64,000 bases of DNA from Clostridiales bacterium (GTDB lineage Bacteria > Bacillota > Clostridia > Oscillospirales > Oscillospiraceae): the NCBI GenBank assembly GCA_021202515.1, contig JAJQCW010000043.1:62001-126000 (forward strand), read 5' to 3'. Under the pieces are notes generated by a model. It worked only from the letters and a program-made list of their open reading frames with translations. It was not told where the DNA came from and made no database searches. This document shows, in pieces, positions 32,976 to 41,179 of the stretch (positions are counted from its first letter, which is position 1; every line of letters begins with the position of its first letter). The position numbers and the translations under genes were made by a program.

Positions 32976-34127
32976 TTGCAGTGGCGCATCTACTATACAA
33001 TCGAAAACGGCGAGGCGACAGTCACCCGCTGCGTGGGCGACCAGCCCCGGCTGGCGCTGCCGGACGAGCTGGAGGGCTGCCCGGTCACCGGGTTGGGGCC
33101 GGATTGCTTCGCCGGGACCGCCCCGGCGGACGCTTGCGAGGCGCCGGCTCCGGTCTACCTGCGGGAGACGCCACCTCCAGCCAAGTTTTATAAAAACCAG
33201 ACGCTGAAACACCTGACTTTGCCCGCGCCCCTGCGCAGGGCGGGAGCGCGGTGCTTCACCCAGTGCGCCGCCCTGCCCCGGCTGGAGCTGCCAGCGGGCC
33301 TGCGGGAGCTGGGCGAGCGGTGCTTCTACGGCTGCGGTGGGCTGGAGCATCTGGAACTGCCGGAGGGCATCGAGGCCCTCCCAGACTACACCTTTGCCGA
33401 GTGCCGCAAGCTGAAACGGGTCTCCCTCCCCCACAGCGTCCGCACCATTGGCCGCTGCTGCTTCTACAACTGCACCCACCTGGAAAAGTTGGACCTGCCC
33501 GACAGCCTGGAGGCCATTGGGGACCGGATGCTGATGAACTGCTTCGAGCTGAAAGAGCTGTCCTTCCGCATCGGGGTCAACGGCGGCGCGCTGCTGGCAG
33601 AAATCGACCGGGTCATGCGGGTGCGGGTGCGTTACCCGGAGGAGACGGTAGAAGTGGTGCTGACCGAGTACGCTTTGGAGTACGAGGAACTGATTCAGGC
33701 CAAGCAGTTCCGCACCAACGAGACCGGCAGCGGCGGCCTGTACCGGGGCTGTTTTAGCGACCGGGACGTGGATTTCGCCCTGTACGATACCTATTTTTAC
33801 GCCGCCAAGCTCCAGGACCCGCCGGAGCTGCTGGCCGAGCTGGCCTTTGACCGGCTGCGCTGGCCCAGGGAACTGCGCCCCGCCAGGGAGCAGGAGTATT
33901 GGGACTTTTTAAAGTCCCATATCCCGGAACTGACCGCCTTCCTGCTGGGTCGGGACGACCTGGAGGGGCTGGAATTCCTGCTCTCCACCGGCAGGCTGGA
34001 CGGAGACGACCTGAACCAAATGCTGGAACGGGCGGAGCAGGCGGAAAACGTCCGCTTCGTCAGCCGTCTGCTGGAGGCCGCCGGACACCGTCCCCGCTCC
34101 GGCGCGGACAAGCTGTTTGAACTGTGA
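32976..34127 (+). CDS. Leucine-rich-repeat (BspA/LRR_5-type) cytoplasmic protein
   Basis: 383 residues with no signal peptide or membrane helix. After a strand-rich start (IYYTIENGEATVTRC) come four to five LRR_5 repeats of about 23 residues (about 75-190) of the form LxxLxLPxGLxxLGxxCFxGC, e.g. LRELGERCFYGCGGLEHLELP. The C-terminal half is helical and unlike any domain I recognise, ending in ankyrin-like GRDDLEGLEFLLSTGRLDGDDLNQML. The start appears to be TTG at 32976 with a weak AAAGGG site, so the N-terminus is uncertain. Seven bases upstream of the VWA gene, it heads the LRR-VWA-MoxR cluster. Most BspA-type LRR proteins are secreted; this one is not. Confidence 0.75.
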   Translation: MQWRIYYTIENGEATVTRCVGDQPRLALPDELEGCPVTGLGPDCFAGTAPADACEAPAPVYLRETPPPAKFYKNQTLKHLTLPAPLRRAGARCFTQCAALPRLELPAGLRELGERCFYGCGGLEHLELPEGIEALPDYTFAECRKLKRVSLPHSVRTIGRCCFYNCTHLEKLDLPDSLEAIGDRMLMNCFELKELSFRIGVNGGALLAEIDRVMRVRVRYPEETVEVVLTEYALEYEELIQAKQFRTNETGSGGLYRGCFSDRDVDFALYDTYFYAAKLQDPPELLAELAFDRLRWPRELRPAREQEYWDFLKSHIPELTAFLLGRDDLEGLEFLLSTGRLDGDDLNQMLERAEQAENVRFVSRLLEAAGHRPRSGADKLFEL

Positions 34128-34134
34128 GGTGGCT

Positions 34135-35490
34135 ATGGCGTCAAATCGTGAACGGCTGGAGCGGCTGGGCAGCGCCATTCTGTCCGCCTCCCGAAACGAG
34201 CTTTATTTTTCCATGCGGTTTCTGGACATCGCCCTCAGCGGCCTGGACTACCGCATGAACCTGAACACCGTCACCGTGGGGACAGACGGTATCAGCATCC
34301 TGTTTAACCCCACCTATTTGCAGCGGGTCTACCGGGACGACCTGGTGGAGCTGAACCGGGTCTATCTCCACATGATCCTCCACTGTATGTTCCGCCACGA
34401 GCTGAACCGGGAGGGCCGGGACGAGGATCTGTGGACGGTGGCTTGTGATATCGCCGTGGAGTCCATTTTGGACGGCATCGAAAACCGCTCCATCCAGCTC
34501 TCCATTTCCACCTTCCGGGAGGAGACTTACGACTGGCTGAGCGAAGAGTGTCCCGTGCTGACGGCGGAGGCCATTTACCGAGCGCTGGAGCGGCGGCAGG
34601 TCCAGTATCTGGACATCCTGCGGCTCAAGCAGGAGTTTTTGCGGGACGACCACCAGTTTTGGCAGGACGACGACCCCGGCCAGGACGAATCCCAGCAGCA
34701 GGAGGATTCCGACAGCCCGGACAGCCGCGCCCAGCAGGAGCGGCGGCGAGAGGTGGAGGCCAAGTGGAAGCGCATCGACGAAAAGACCCAGACCAACCTG
34801 GAGACCTTTTTCGCCGGACACGGGGACGAGATGGGGGGACTGCTCAAGTCCATCCAAATCGAGAACCGGGAGCGGTACGACTACCGGGCCTTTCTCCGCC
34901 GGTTCGTCACCCTCCGGGAGGAGGTCAAAACCGACCCGGACTCCTTCGACTACGCCTTTTACAGCTACGGGCTGGAACTGTACGGCAACATCCCCCTCAT
35001 CGAGCCGCTGGAATACCGGGAGAGCCGGAAGATACGGGATTTCGTCATCGTCATCGACACCTCCGACTCCTGCTCGGACGGCATCATCGAGCGGTTCCTC
35101 TCCGAGACGCGGGCCATTCTCAACCAGGAGAGCGCCTTTTTCCGGGAGATGAACCTGCACATCATCCAGAGCGACGCCGGAGTGCAGATGGACACGGTGC
35201 TTCACAGCCCGGAGGAATTTGACCAATTCTCCCGAAACTTCACCGTCAAGGGCTACGGCGGCACCGACTTCCGCCCCGCCTTCGACTACGTGGCAAACCT
35301 CCAGGCCCAGGGCCAATTGGCGGAGCTGAAAGGGCTGCTGTACTTCACCGACGGCTTTGGAACTTATCCGCAAAAGAAGCCGCCCTACGACACCGCTTTC
35401 GTTTTTTTCCGGGAGGAATACACCGACGCGCAGGTCCCCCCCTGGGCCATGAAGGTGGTGCTGGGGCCAGATGAACTGCAAGAGATATAA
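34135..35490 (+). CDS. DUF2201-type putative metallopeptidase with C-terminal VWA-like domain
   Basis: 451 residues. The N-terminal half resembles the DUF2201 metallopeptidase-like domain (VYLHMILHCMFRHELNREGR around residues 80-100, a His-rich helix where relatives have a HxxxH arrangement). A charged linker (about 180-215, DDPGQDESQQQEDSDS) leads to a C-terminal VWA-like domain with a MIDAS-like FVIVIDTSDSCSD (about 303-315) and YGGTDFRPAF. The MIDAS reads DTSDS rather than DxSGS. The ATG follows GAGGTGGCT. Functionally linked to the downstream MoxR ATPase, the usual partner of such proteins. Confidence 0.85.
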   Translation: MASNRERLERLGSAILSASRNELYFSMRFLDIALSGLDYRMNLNTVTVGTDGISILFNPTYLQRVYRDDLVELNRVYLHMILHCMFRHELNREGRDEDLWTVACDIAVESILDGIENRSIQLSISTFREETYDWLSEECPVLTAEAIYRALERRQVQYLDILRLKQEFLRDDHQFWQDDDPGQDESQQQEDSDSPDSRAQQERRREVEAKWKRIDEKTQTNLETFFAGHGDEMGGLLKSIQIENRERYDYRAFLRRFVTLREEVKTDPDSFDYAFYSYGLELYGNIPLIEPLEYRESRKIRDFVIVIDTSDSCSDGIIERFLSETRAILNQESAFFREMNLHIIQSDAGVQMDTVLHSPEEFDQFSRNFTVKGYGGTDFRPAFDYVANLQAQGQLAELKGLLYFTDGFGTYPQKKPPYDTAFVFFREEYTDAQVPPWAMKVVLGPDELQEI

Positions 35491-35528
35491 GAAATTCTGA
35501 CGCTCCCCCTGAATCTGCCGTATTATTT

Positions 35529-35551
35529 TAGTGGCTAGTGATTAGTGGCTA
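35529..35551 (+). repeat. Short 7-bp-periodic array
   Basis: Units GTGGCTA, GTGATTA, GTGGCTA in tandem, 7-bp periodic like the ends of the heptad elements but without a partner end. It lies between the VWA gene and repeat C4. Confidence 0.5.
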
Positions 35552-35608
35552 GAAAGAGGGGGTTCTAATAGAAATTCTACATCTGTCGGACAAAATTGAC
35601 ATCAGACA

Positions 35609-35823
35609 ACAAGCACTATCCCCTCTTGACTCCCTAATAGGAACCCAGCCGAAGCCCAGCGACAGCGGGTTCGGTTGGGAGAGGAACCGCAGCCGGAATG
35701 AACGAACTTTCGCGCTTTGCGCGGAAGAGAACGATATGGAGCTTGCGGCGACGAGGGAGGAGGGCCGCCGCCGCAGGCGGTGGCGGAGGGGTTTCTAGCA
35801 TAGGGCTGCGTAAAAGAGATAAC
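35609..35823 (-). repeat. Dispersed structured element C, copy 4 (inverted)
   Basis: 215 bp in the opposite orientation to copies 1-3; on the minus strand it starts GTTATCTCTTTTACGCAGCC and ends GATAGTGCTTG. Hairpin CCCAGCCGAA/TTCGGTTGGG (35644-35653 with 35670-35679). It separates the VWA and MoxR genes and gives the MoxR frame a spurious N-terminal extension. The rest of 35491-35841 shows only the short heptad array. Confidence 0.85.
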
Positions 35824-35841
35824 CAAAAAGGGAAAAATGAT

Positions 35842-37341
35842 ATGAACATCAAACAGGCAAAGGAACAACTGAAACAGACCGTCCGGGCCTACCTGAGTCG
35901 GGACGAGTACGGGGACTGGACCATCCCCCTGGTGGCCCAGCGGCCCGTGCTGCTGATGGGGCCTCCGGGCATCGGCAAGACCGCCATTGCACACCAGGCC
36001 GCCCAGGAATGCGGCGTTGCGATGGTGGCCTATTCCATCACCCACCACACCCGGCAGAGCGCCATCGGCCTGCCCAGCATCCACACCGGCTCCTTCGACG
36101 GCAAAGAGTTCCAGGTAACGGAGTACACCATGAGTGAAATCATCGCCAGCGTGTACAAGGAGATGGAAAAGACCGGCCTGCGGCAGGGCGTCCTGTTTTT
36201 GGATGAAATCAACTGCGTCTCCGAGACGCTGGCCCCAGCCATGCTGCAATTTTTGCAGTGCAAGACCTTCGGCAGCCATCAGGTCCCGGAGGGGTGGGTC
36301 ATCGTGGCGGCGGGCAACCCGCCGGAGTACAACCGCAGCGTCCGGGAGTTCGACATCGTTACCCTGGACCGGGTGCGCCGCATCGACATCGACGAGGACT
36401 TCCCCTCCTGGAAGGAGTACGCCTACCAGCGAAAGGTCCATCCGGCCATTCTCTCCTACCTGGACATCAAGCCCTCCCACTTCTACAAAATCGAGACCAC
36501 GGTGGATGGCCGCCGCTTTGTCACCGCCCGGGGCTGGGAGGACCTGAGCCGGTTTATCACTGCCTGCGAGGAGCTGGACATCCCGGTGGACGAGTCGGTG
36601 GTGGGGCAGTTCCTCCAACTGCCCGCCGTGGCCAAGGACTTCGCCAACTATCTGGACCTCTACAAGAAGTATCAGACCGACTACAAGGTGGAGGAAATTC
36701 TCACCGGCACCTTCCGGGACAGCACTCTGCGCCGCCTGCGGGAAGCTCCCTTCGACGAGCGGCTCAGCGCCATTTCGCTGCTGCTTGACGGAGTGTTTAC
36801 CGTCTGCGCCGCCGCAAACGAGGAGGACGCCTTCGTCACCGAGCTGCACAGCGGCCTGAAACAGGTCATGGCTGCCCTCCCCGCCGCCCAGCGGTGGGAA
36901 GACCCCTTCGAGACCGTTGCACAGCGTCTGTCCCGGGTGCTGGAGGCGCAGCGGGCCACCGGCAACCTGGAAAAAACCGCCGAGCGGCGGAAAGTCCGTG
37001 TGCTGGACACCCTGGACAGCTACCGTCAGGCCCTCCGCACCGGGGACGTTTCCACCTCCGACCAGGCGGCGGAGGCGCTGCGGGCCCAGTTCAGCGAGGC
37101 CGTGGCCCGGCGGCGGGAAGCCATTTTGGACGCCTCCGCCCGGCTGGACAACGCCTTCTCCTTCCTGGAGGCCGCCTTTGGCGAGAGCCAGGAGCTGGTG
37201 GTATTCCTGACCGAACTGACCATGAACTGCTATTCCATGCGCTTCATCCGGGACAATGGCTGTGAAAAGTACAGCCAATACAACCAATCCCTGCTGCTGG
37301 GCGGGCGACAGCGTTCCATTCTGGACGAGATCGGCGGCTGA
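35842..37341 (+). CDS. MoxR-family AAA+ ATPase
   Basis: 499 residues. Walker A GPPGIGKTAIA (about 34-44), Walker B VLFLDEINC (about 117-125), sensor 1 VIVAAGNPPEYN, arginine-finger region TLDRVRRIDID. An extended helical C-terminus (about 300-480) follows. MoxR ATPases act as chaperone-like partners of VWA proteins, loading metal or remodelling complexes. The start is ATG 35842 with AAAGGGAAA upstream; the in-frame extension into the repeat is rejected. Separated from its VWA partner by 351 bases of repeat, so it may depend on read-through or on an unseen promoter. Confidence 0.9.
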   Translation: MNIKQAKEQLKQTVRAYLSRDEYGDWTIPLVAQRPVLLMGPPGIGKTAIAHQAAQECGVAMVAYSITHHTRQSAIGLPSIHTGSFDGKEFQVTEYTMSEIIASVYKEMEKTGLRQGVLFLDEINCVSETLAPAMLQFLQCKTFGSHQVPEGWVIVAAGNPPEYNRSVREFDIVTLDRVRRIDIDEDFPSWKEYAYQRKVHPAILSYLDIKPSHFYKIETTVDGRRFVTARGWEDLSRFITACEELDIPVDESVVGQFLQLPAVAKDFANYLDLYKKYQTDYKVEEILTGTFRDSTLRRLREAPFDERLSAISLLLDGVFTVCAAANEEDAFVTELHSGLKQVMAALPAAQRWEDPFETVAQRLSRVLEAQRATGNLEKTAERRKVRVLDTLDSYRQALRTGDVSTSDQAAEALRAQFSEAVARRREAILDASARLDNAFSFLEAAFGESQELVVFLTELTMNCYSMRFIRDNGCEKYSQYNQSLLLGGRQRSILDEIGG

Positions 37342-37435
37342 ACCTGAACCCCCCTTCTAATTTGCTTTTAATTGTGTGGTTTTCGCCGGGGATTTTTCCC
37401 TTTTCCGAAACAAACGGAATCACTTTGTTTTTTTC

Positions 37436-37464
37436 TTGCCTTTTGGCCTTTACTATGCTAAAAT
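37436..37464 (+). promoter_or_regulatory. Sigma-A promoter for trpS
   Basis: -35 TTGCCT (37436-37441), 17-base spacer, -10 TAAAAT (37459-37464). The leader is about 52 nt, too short for a T-box. Confidence 0.7.
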
Positions 37465-37522
37465 TATGCCAACTGTAAGGACTTCCCCACGCAGCAATCT
37501 ATCTGAGAAAGTAGTGGAAAAT

Positions 37523-38521
37523 ATGGACGAAAAGAAGCGGATGTTATCCGGTATCCAGCCCAGCGGTGAGCTGACCCTGGGTTCTTATATGGGAGCCATC
37601 AAAAACTGGGCGGAGCGCGCAGACGAGTTTGACTGCTATTACTTCATGGCGGATATGCACACCCTGACCGTCCGCCAGAATCCGGCCGACCTGCGCCGCC
37701 GGACGGTGGAGCAGTTGGCCCAGTACATCGCCTGTGGCCTGGACCCGGAGAAGAACACTCTCTTCATCCAGAGCCACGTGCCCCAGCACGCACAGTTGGC
37801 CTGGATTTTGGATTGTTACACCATGTTCGGTGAGCTGTCCCGGATGACCCAGTTCAAGTCCAAGAGCGTCCACCACGAGGACAACATCAACGCCGGTCTG
37901 TTCACCTACCCCTGCCTGATGGCGGCGGACATCCTGCTCTATCAGGCCCACTACGTCCCCGTGGGTGAGGACCAGAAGCAGCACTGTGAGCTGACCCGCG
38001 ACATCGCCCTGCGGTTCAACGGCATTTACGGCGACGTGTTCACCGTCCCCGACCCCTATATCGCCAAGGTGGGGGCCAGGGTGATGAGCCTGACCTCCCC
38101 GGAAAACAAGATGTCCAAGTCCGACAAGGACCCCAACGGCTGCGTCTACCTGATGGACCCGCCAGAGGTCATCGCCCGGAAGTTCAAGCGGGCCGTCACC
38201 GACAGCGAGATGTGCGTCCGCTACGACCCGGAGAACAAACCCGGCATCTCCAACCTGATTCAAATTTACGCCTGCGCCACCGGGAAGGACTATGACGCCG
38301 TGGAGCAGGAGTTTGCCGGGCAAGGCTACGGTGTGTTCAAGACCGCCGTGGGCGACGCAGTGGTGGAGCTTTGCCGTCCCATCCGTGAGGAGGCCAATCG
38401 TCTGCTGGCCGACAAAGCCTATCTGGAATCCGTCTACCGCGCCGGAGCGGACAAGGCGTCCTATATCGCCAACCGGACCCTGCGCAAGGTGTATAAAAAA
38501 GTCGGATTTGTCCAGAAATAA
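37523..38521 (+). CDS. trpS: Tryptophanyl-tRNA synthetase
   Basis: Class I synthetase charging tRNA-Trp. 332 residues starting MDEKKRMLSGIQPSGELTLGSY, containing the HIGH-equivalent GELTLGSY; KMSKS loop as ENKMSKSDKDP; YQAHYVPVGEDQKQH in the active site. Earlier in-frame starts overlap the promoter and are rejected. The ribosome site is weak (GTGGAAAAT). Followed 64 bases later by the WecA/TagO-type gene. Confidence 0.96.
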   Translation: MDEKKRMLSGIQPSGELTLGSYMGAIKNWAERADEFDCYYFMADMHTLTVRQNPADLRRRTVEQLAQYIACGLDPEKNTLFIQSHVPQHAQLAWILDCYTMFGELSRMTQFKSKSVHHEDNINAGLFTYPCLMAADILLYQAHYVPVGEDQKQHCELTRDIALRFNGIYGDVFTVPDPYIAKVGARVMSLTSPENKMSKSDKDPNGCVYLMDPPEVIARKFKRAVTDSEMCVRYDPENKPGISNLIQIYACATGKDYDAVEQEFAGQGYGVFKTAVGDAVVELCRPIREEANRLLADKAYLESVYRAGADKASYIANRTLRKVYKKVGFVQK

Positions 38522-38585
38522 GCGGGACCGCTGCCGGTCACATGCGCAAGCACAGCGATTTCCAATTTAAGGAGTGTTTCGGAAT

Positions 38586-39647
38586 ATGCTCACCACCTCT
38601 GGAGCAGTGAGCGGGGTATGGTCTGCCCTGTTGGTCTCGCTGCTGGTCTCTCTGGCCACCACGCCGGTGGCAATGGTTTTGGCAACCCGTCTGGGCGCCA
38701 TTGATATGCCCGGCGTCAAAGGGACCGACAGCGAGCGGCACCTCCACACCCGCCCAACCCCCAGGATGGGCGGTCTGGCCATTTACCTGGGGTTCTTTTT
38801 CAGCGCGCTCCTCTTTGTCCCCATGGGTCGAAAAATGGTCTCCATGCTCATCGGCGCGACTATCATCGTTTTTTTGGGCATTTTGGACGATATTTATGAC
38901 CTGAAAGCCTCTCACAAGTTCTGTGTGCAGATTTTGGCGGCGGCTGTGGCCCTGGCCGGCGGCAATAAGATCACCTTTTTCAGCCGCCTGAGCATGGACG
39001 CCAACGGCGGAAATTTCTCCCTGGGCTGGCTGTCCGTCCCGGTGACGCTGCTGTGGATCGTCCTCATCACCAACGCCGTCAACCTCATCGACGGACTTGA
39101 CGGGCTGGCCGCGGGCGTATCCTCCATCTCCGCAATCAGTCTGGTGTTTATCGCTCTGACCTATTCCAACACCAGCGTGGCCATCATCACCGGCGCGCTG
39201 GCGGGGGCTTGCATCGGCTTTCTGCCCTACAACATTGCCCCGGCCAAAATCTTCATGGGTGACACCGGTTCCACCTTCATCGGGTACATTCTGGCGGTGG
39301 CCAGTATTCAGGGACTGTTCAAGTTCTACGCCATCATCTCCTTTGTCATCCCCTTCTTTATGCTGGGTCTGCCCATCTTCGACGTGTGCTATGCTGTGCT
39401 GCTGCGGGTCAGCCACGGAGAGAACCCCATGAAGGCGGACCGGAAGCACGTCCACTACCGTTTGATCGACATGGGCTTTTCCAAAAAGCAAACGGTGGCT
39501 GTCCTTTACATCTGCTCCGCCATTCTGGGCGTGACCGCTGTGGTCATCACCACCACCGGCCTGGGGCGGGCGCTGGTTTTGCTGGTGGCCCTGGGTGCAA
39601 CGGCGGCAGTGGCCGCCTGGCTGTTCCTGAACCGGCGGAAGAAATAG
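38586..39647 (+). CDS. MraY/WecA/TagO-family undecaprenyl-phosphate sugar-1-P transferase
   Basis: Polytopic enzyme transferring a UDP-sugar phosphate to undecaprenyl phosphate at the membrane. 353 residues with about ten to eleven hydrophobic segments; motifs HTRPTPRMGGLAIY, FLGILDDIYDLKA (the DDxxD-like site), NLIDGLDGLAAG, FMGDTGSTFIGY, and the C-terminal cytoplasmic loop ADRKHVHYRLIDMG (HxH). The last supports the WecA/TagO group rather than MraY, so the probable role is teichoic acid or surface-polysaccharide initiation. ATG 38586 lies 11 bases after AAGGAG. Confidence 0.93.
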   Translation: MLTTSGAVSGVWSALLVSLLVSLATTPVAMVLATRLGAIDMPGVKGTDSERHLHTRPTPRMGGLAIYLGFFFSALLFVPMGRKMVSMLIGATIIVFLGILDDIYDLKASHKFCVQILAAAVALAGGNKITFFSRLSMDANGGNFSLGWLSVPVTLLWIVLITNAVNLIDGLDGLAAGVSSISAISLVFIALTYSNTSVAIITGALAGACIGFLPYNIAPAKIFMGDTGSTFIGYILAVASIQGLFKFYAIISFVIPFFMLGLPIFDVCYAVLLRVSHGENPMKADRKHVHYRLIDMGFSKKQTVAVLYICSAILGVTAVVITTTGLGRALVLLVALGATAAVAAWLFLNRRKK

Positions 39648-39670
39648 CTGACTGACTGCGGCTGGGGGTG

Positions 39671-39952
39671 TCACCCCAGCCCCATCAAAAGCACTAGCGC
39701 GAGAATGATCAGCCATTCGTCGTCCTCCGACTCCCGGAAGAGATAGATCAGGACGAGTACCAGCAGGATGTCGCCGTGATCTAGCTTATCCAGCCCCAAC
39801 AGGCCCGCGATGCCGGAGGAACCTCCGGCATTTTTCTTCGTTCCGCCTCCCAACAGAGAGAAAAGCTGGTTCAGCAGACCGCTGTTCTCCCGCCCCGTCT
39901 GCTCCGGCTCCACGGGCTGGAAATTGTCATTGGGAATATAAGGGTTATACAT
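39671..39952 (-). CDS. Small protein with C-terminal hydrophobic segments, unknown function
   Basis: 93 residues: polar N-terminus (MYNPYIPNDNFQPVEPEQ), Gly-rich middle (LFSLLGGGTKKNAGGSSGIAG) and a C-terminal hydrophobic stretch DILLVLVLIYLF, acidic ESEDDEWL, IILALVLLMGLG. Overlaps the upstream gene by eight bases. Last of three small genes; no family recognised. The acidic-flanked hydrophobic tail recalls small sporulation-associated proteins, but this is only a resemblance. Confidence 0.65.
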   Translation of the reverse strand: MYNPYIPNDNFQPVEPEQTGRENSGLLNQLFSLLGGGTKKNAGGSSGIAGLLGLDKLDHGDILLVLVLIYLFRESEDDEWLIILALVLLMGLG

Positions 39953-40340
39953 CGCGTTCGCCTCGGAACTGTTCCAACGCGGCGCGAATGACACGGGAAA
40001 AACGGGCGATGCGCACTGCTTTGTCCAGCCGCTCCTGCCGCTCCGCCCGGAGGAAGGGCCGCATGGCCTGGAGCAGCGCGGTCTTTTCGTCGCCGCCCCG
40101 GTTGTACTCCCGGTAGAGGCCCATGATCCGCTGCACCATGGCGGGGTCCAGGTTTTGCAACAGGTTCAGCGGGTTTTCCCCCTCCGCTGCGGGGGAGCTG
40201 TCCGGCTGCGCCGCCGCCTCGGTCGGAGCGGCCCCCTCCCCTTCCGGTTTGCCCGCGATGGAGCTGGCCAGGGACATGATCTGCCCCATGGCCTCCGGCG
40301 AGGAGAGAATGCTGTTCAGTTTTTCCTCAAAATCGTCCAC
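39945..40340 (-). CDS. Small soluble helical protein, unknown function
   Basis: 131 residues, GTG start with GGGGAGGGGAG upstream. The N-terminus MDDFEEKLNSILSSPEAMGQIMSLASSI resembles a segment of the next upstream gene (LLQSPETKRLMELLRS), suggesting a shared short helical module. An Ala/Pro/Glu-rich linker (about 30-55) leads to a basic C-terminal helix pair (MRPFLRAERQERLDKAVRIAR). No membrane segment. Part of the three-gene cluster 39671-40646. Confidence 0.65.
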   Translation of the reverse strand: MDDFEEKLNSILSSPEAMGQIMSLASSIAGKPEGEGAAPTEAAAQPDSSPAAEGENPLNLLQNLDPAMVQRIMGLYREYNRGGDEKTALLQAMRPFLRAERQERLDKAVRIARFSRVIRAALEQFRGERDV

Positions 40341-40373
40341 AGGTCTCCCCTCCCCTTTCAGCCCGGATGTACG

Positions 40374-40646
40374 CTAGCTCTTCTTTGGAATCTGCCCTTC
40401 GATTTGGCTGACCAGGGCCGCGCCCTCGCCGGTGTCCATCAGCTTCTGCATCATAGCGGTCAGGCTGGCGGCATCGCCCTGTCGGGCTTGCTGCGCCGCG
40501 TCCTTCAATTTGTCCCCGTTCTGGCTGCGAAGCAACTCCATCAGCCGCTTTGTCTCCGGCGATTGGAGCAGCGCTTTCAGCTTCTCCTTGTCGCCCAGCA
40601 GGGCGGCGGCCTCGTCGGAGCGGAGAGCATCGTAATTTTGAGACAT
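40374..40646 (-). CDS. Small soluble helical protein, unknown function
   Basis: 90 residues, almost entirely helical and charged: MSQNYDALRSDEAAALLGDKEKL, then LKALLQSPETKRLMELLRSQ, then a Gln/Ala-rich helix and MQKLMDTGEGAALVSQIEGQIPKKS. First gene of the three-gene minus-strand cluster; 33 bases separate it from the next. No recognised family. Divergent from the YfcE gene. Confidence 0.65.
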   Translation of the reverse strand: MSQNYDALRSDEAAALLGDKEKLKALLQSPETKRLMELLRSQNGDKLKDAAQQARQGDAASLTAMMQKLMDTGEGAALVSQIEGQIPKKS

Positions 40647-40700
40647 AGAAAATCACCCCTTATCCAGAGTATATGCAAAACAAGACGGGAAGTGACTGCT

Positions 40701-41177
40701 TTGAAAATTATCGTCTTTTCCGACTCCCACGGCAATGTGTCCAACATGATCGAGGTGGTGGAACGGGAAGCACCTGACCGGGTGTTCCACCTGGGGGACT
40801 ACCTGCGGGACGCCAAGGAACTGCAAATGGCCTACCCAGACCTGCTGGTGGACACGGTGCCGGGCAACTGCGACTGGCACTCCAAAGCCGCCCACGAAAA
40901 GAAGCTGACCATCGAGGGCTATTCCCTGCTGCTGTGCCACGGCCACGATTACGGCGTTAAATCCGGCCTGGGCAGCCTGGCCTACCACGCGCGGCAGGAA
41001 AAGGTCTCCATGGCCCTCTTCGGCCACACCCACGAGGCCCAGGTCGCCCGGCGGGGCGGCATCCGGCTGTGCAACCCTGGTAGCTGTGGCATGGGCTATG
41101 AACCCACTTACGGCGTGCTGACCGTCCAGGACGGCTGCGCCAGCTTTTCCATCAAACCCGTGCAGGAGGAGGAATAA
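40701..41177 (+). CDS. YfcE/MJ0936-type metallophosphoesterase
   Basis: 158-residue calcineurin-like phosphodiesterase. Metal ligands in order: FSDSHGN (D-x-H), LGDYLRD, PGNCDW (GNxD), LLCHGHDYG and FGHTHEAQ (GHTH), the complete set for a dinuclear site. The YfcE group cleaves phosphodiesters of unknown physiological identity. The start is taken as TTG at 40701 (MKIIVFSDSHG); a GTG at 40692 is possible. A much longer in-frame frame upstream is a shadow of the small genes on the other strand. Precedes coaX by two bases, so probably coupled to it. Confidence 0.9.
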   Translation: MKIIVFSDSHGNVSNMIEVVEREAPDRVFHLGDYLRDAKELQMAYPDLLVDTVPGNCDWHSKAAHEKKLTIEGYSLLLCHGHDYGVKSGLGSLAYHARQEKVSMALFGHTHEAQVARRGGIRLCNPGSCGMGYEPTYGVLTVQDGCASFSIKPVQEEE

Positions 41178-41179
41178 CC

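Noticed and set aside
32976-34127. Secreted BspA-type surface antigen
   Set aside because: No signal peptide, lipobox or membrane helix is present at any plausible start.
35698-35841. N-terminal extension of MoxR rich in Arg, Ala and Gly
   Set aside because: It is repeat copy 4 read in frame; ATG 35842 is a better start.
37465-37522. T-box riboswitch ahead of trpS
   Set aside because: The space between the promoter and the ATG is about 52 nt, and no T-box sequence or antiterminator is present.
40155-40700. In-frame N-terminal extension of the YfcE gene over the three small genes
   Set aside because: The extension is antisense to the small genes and has no phosphoesterase features; MKIIVFSDSHG is the family start.
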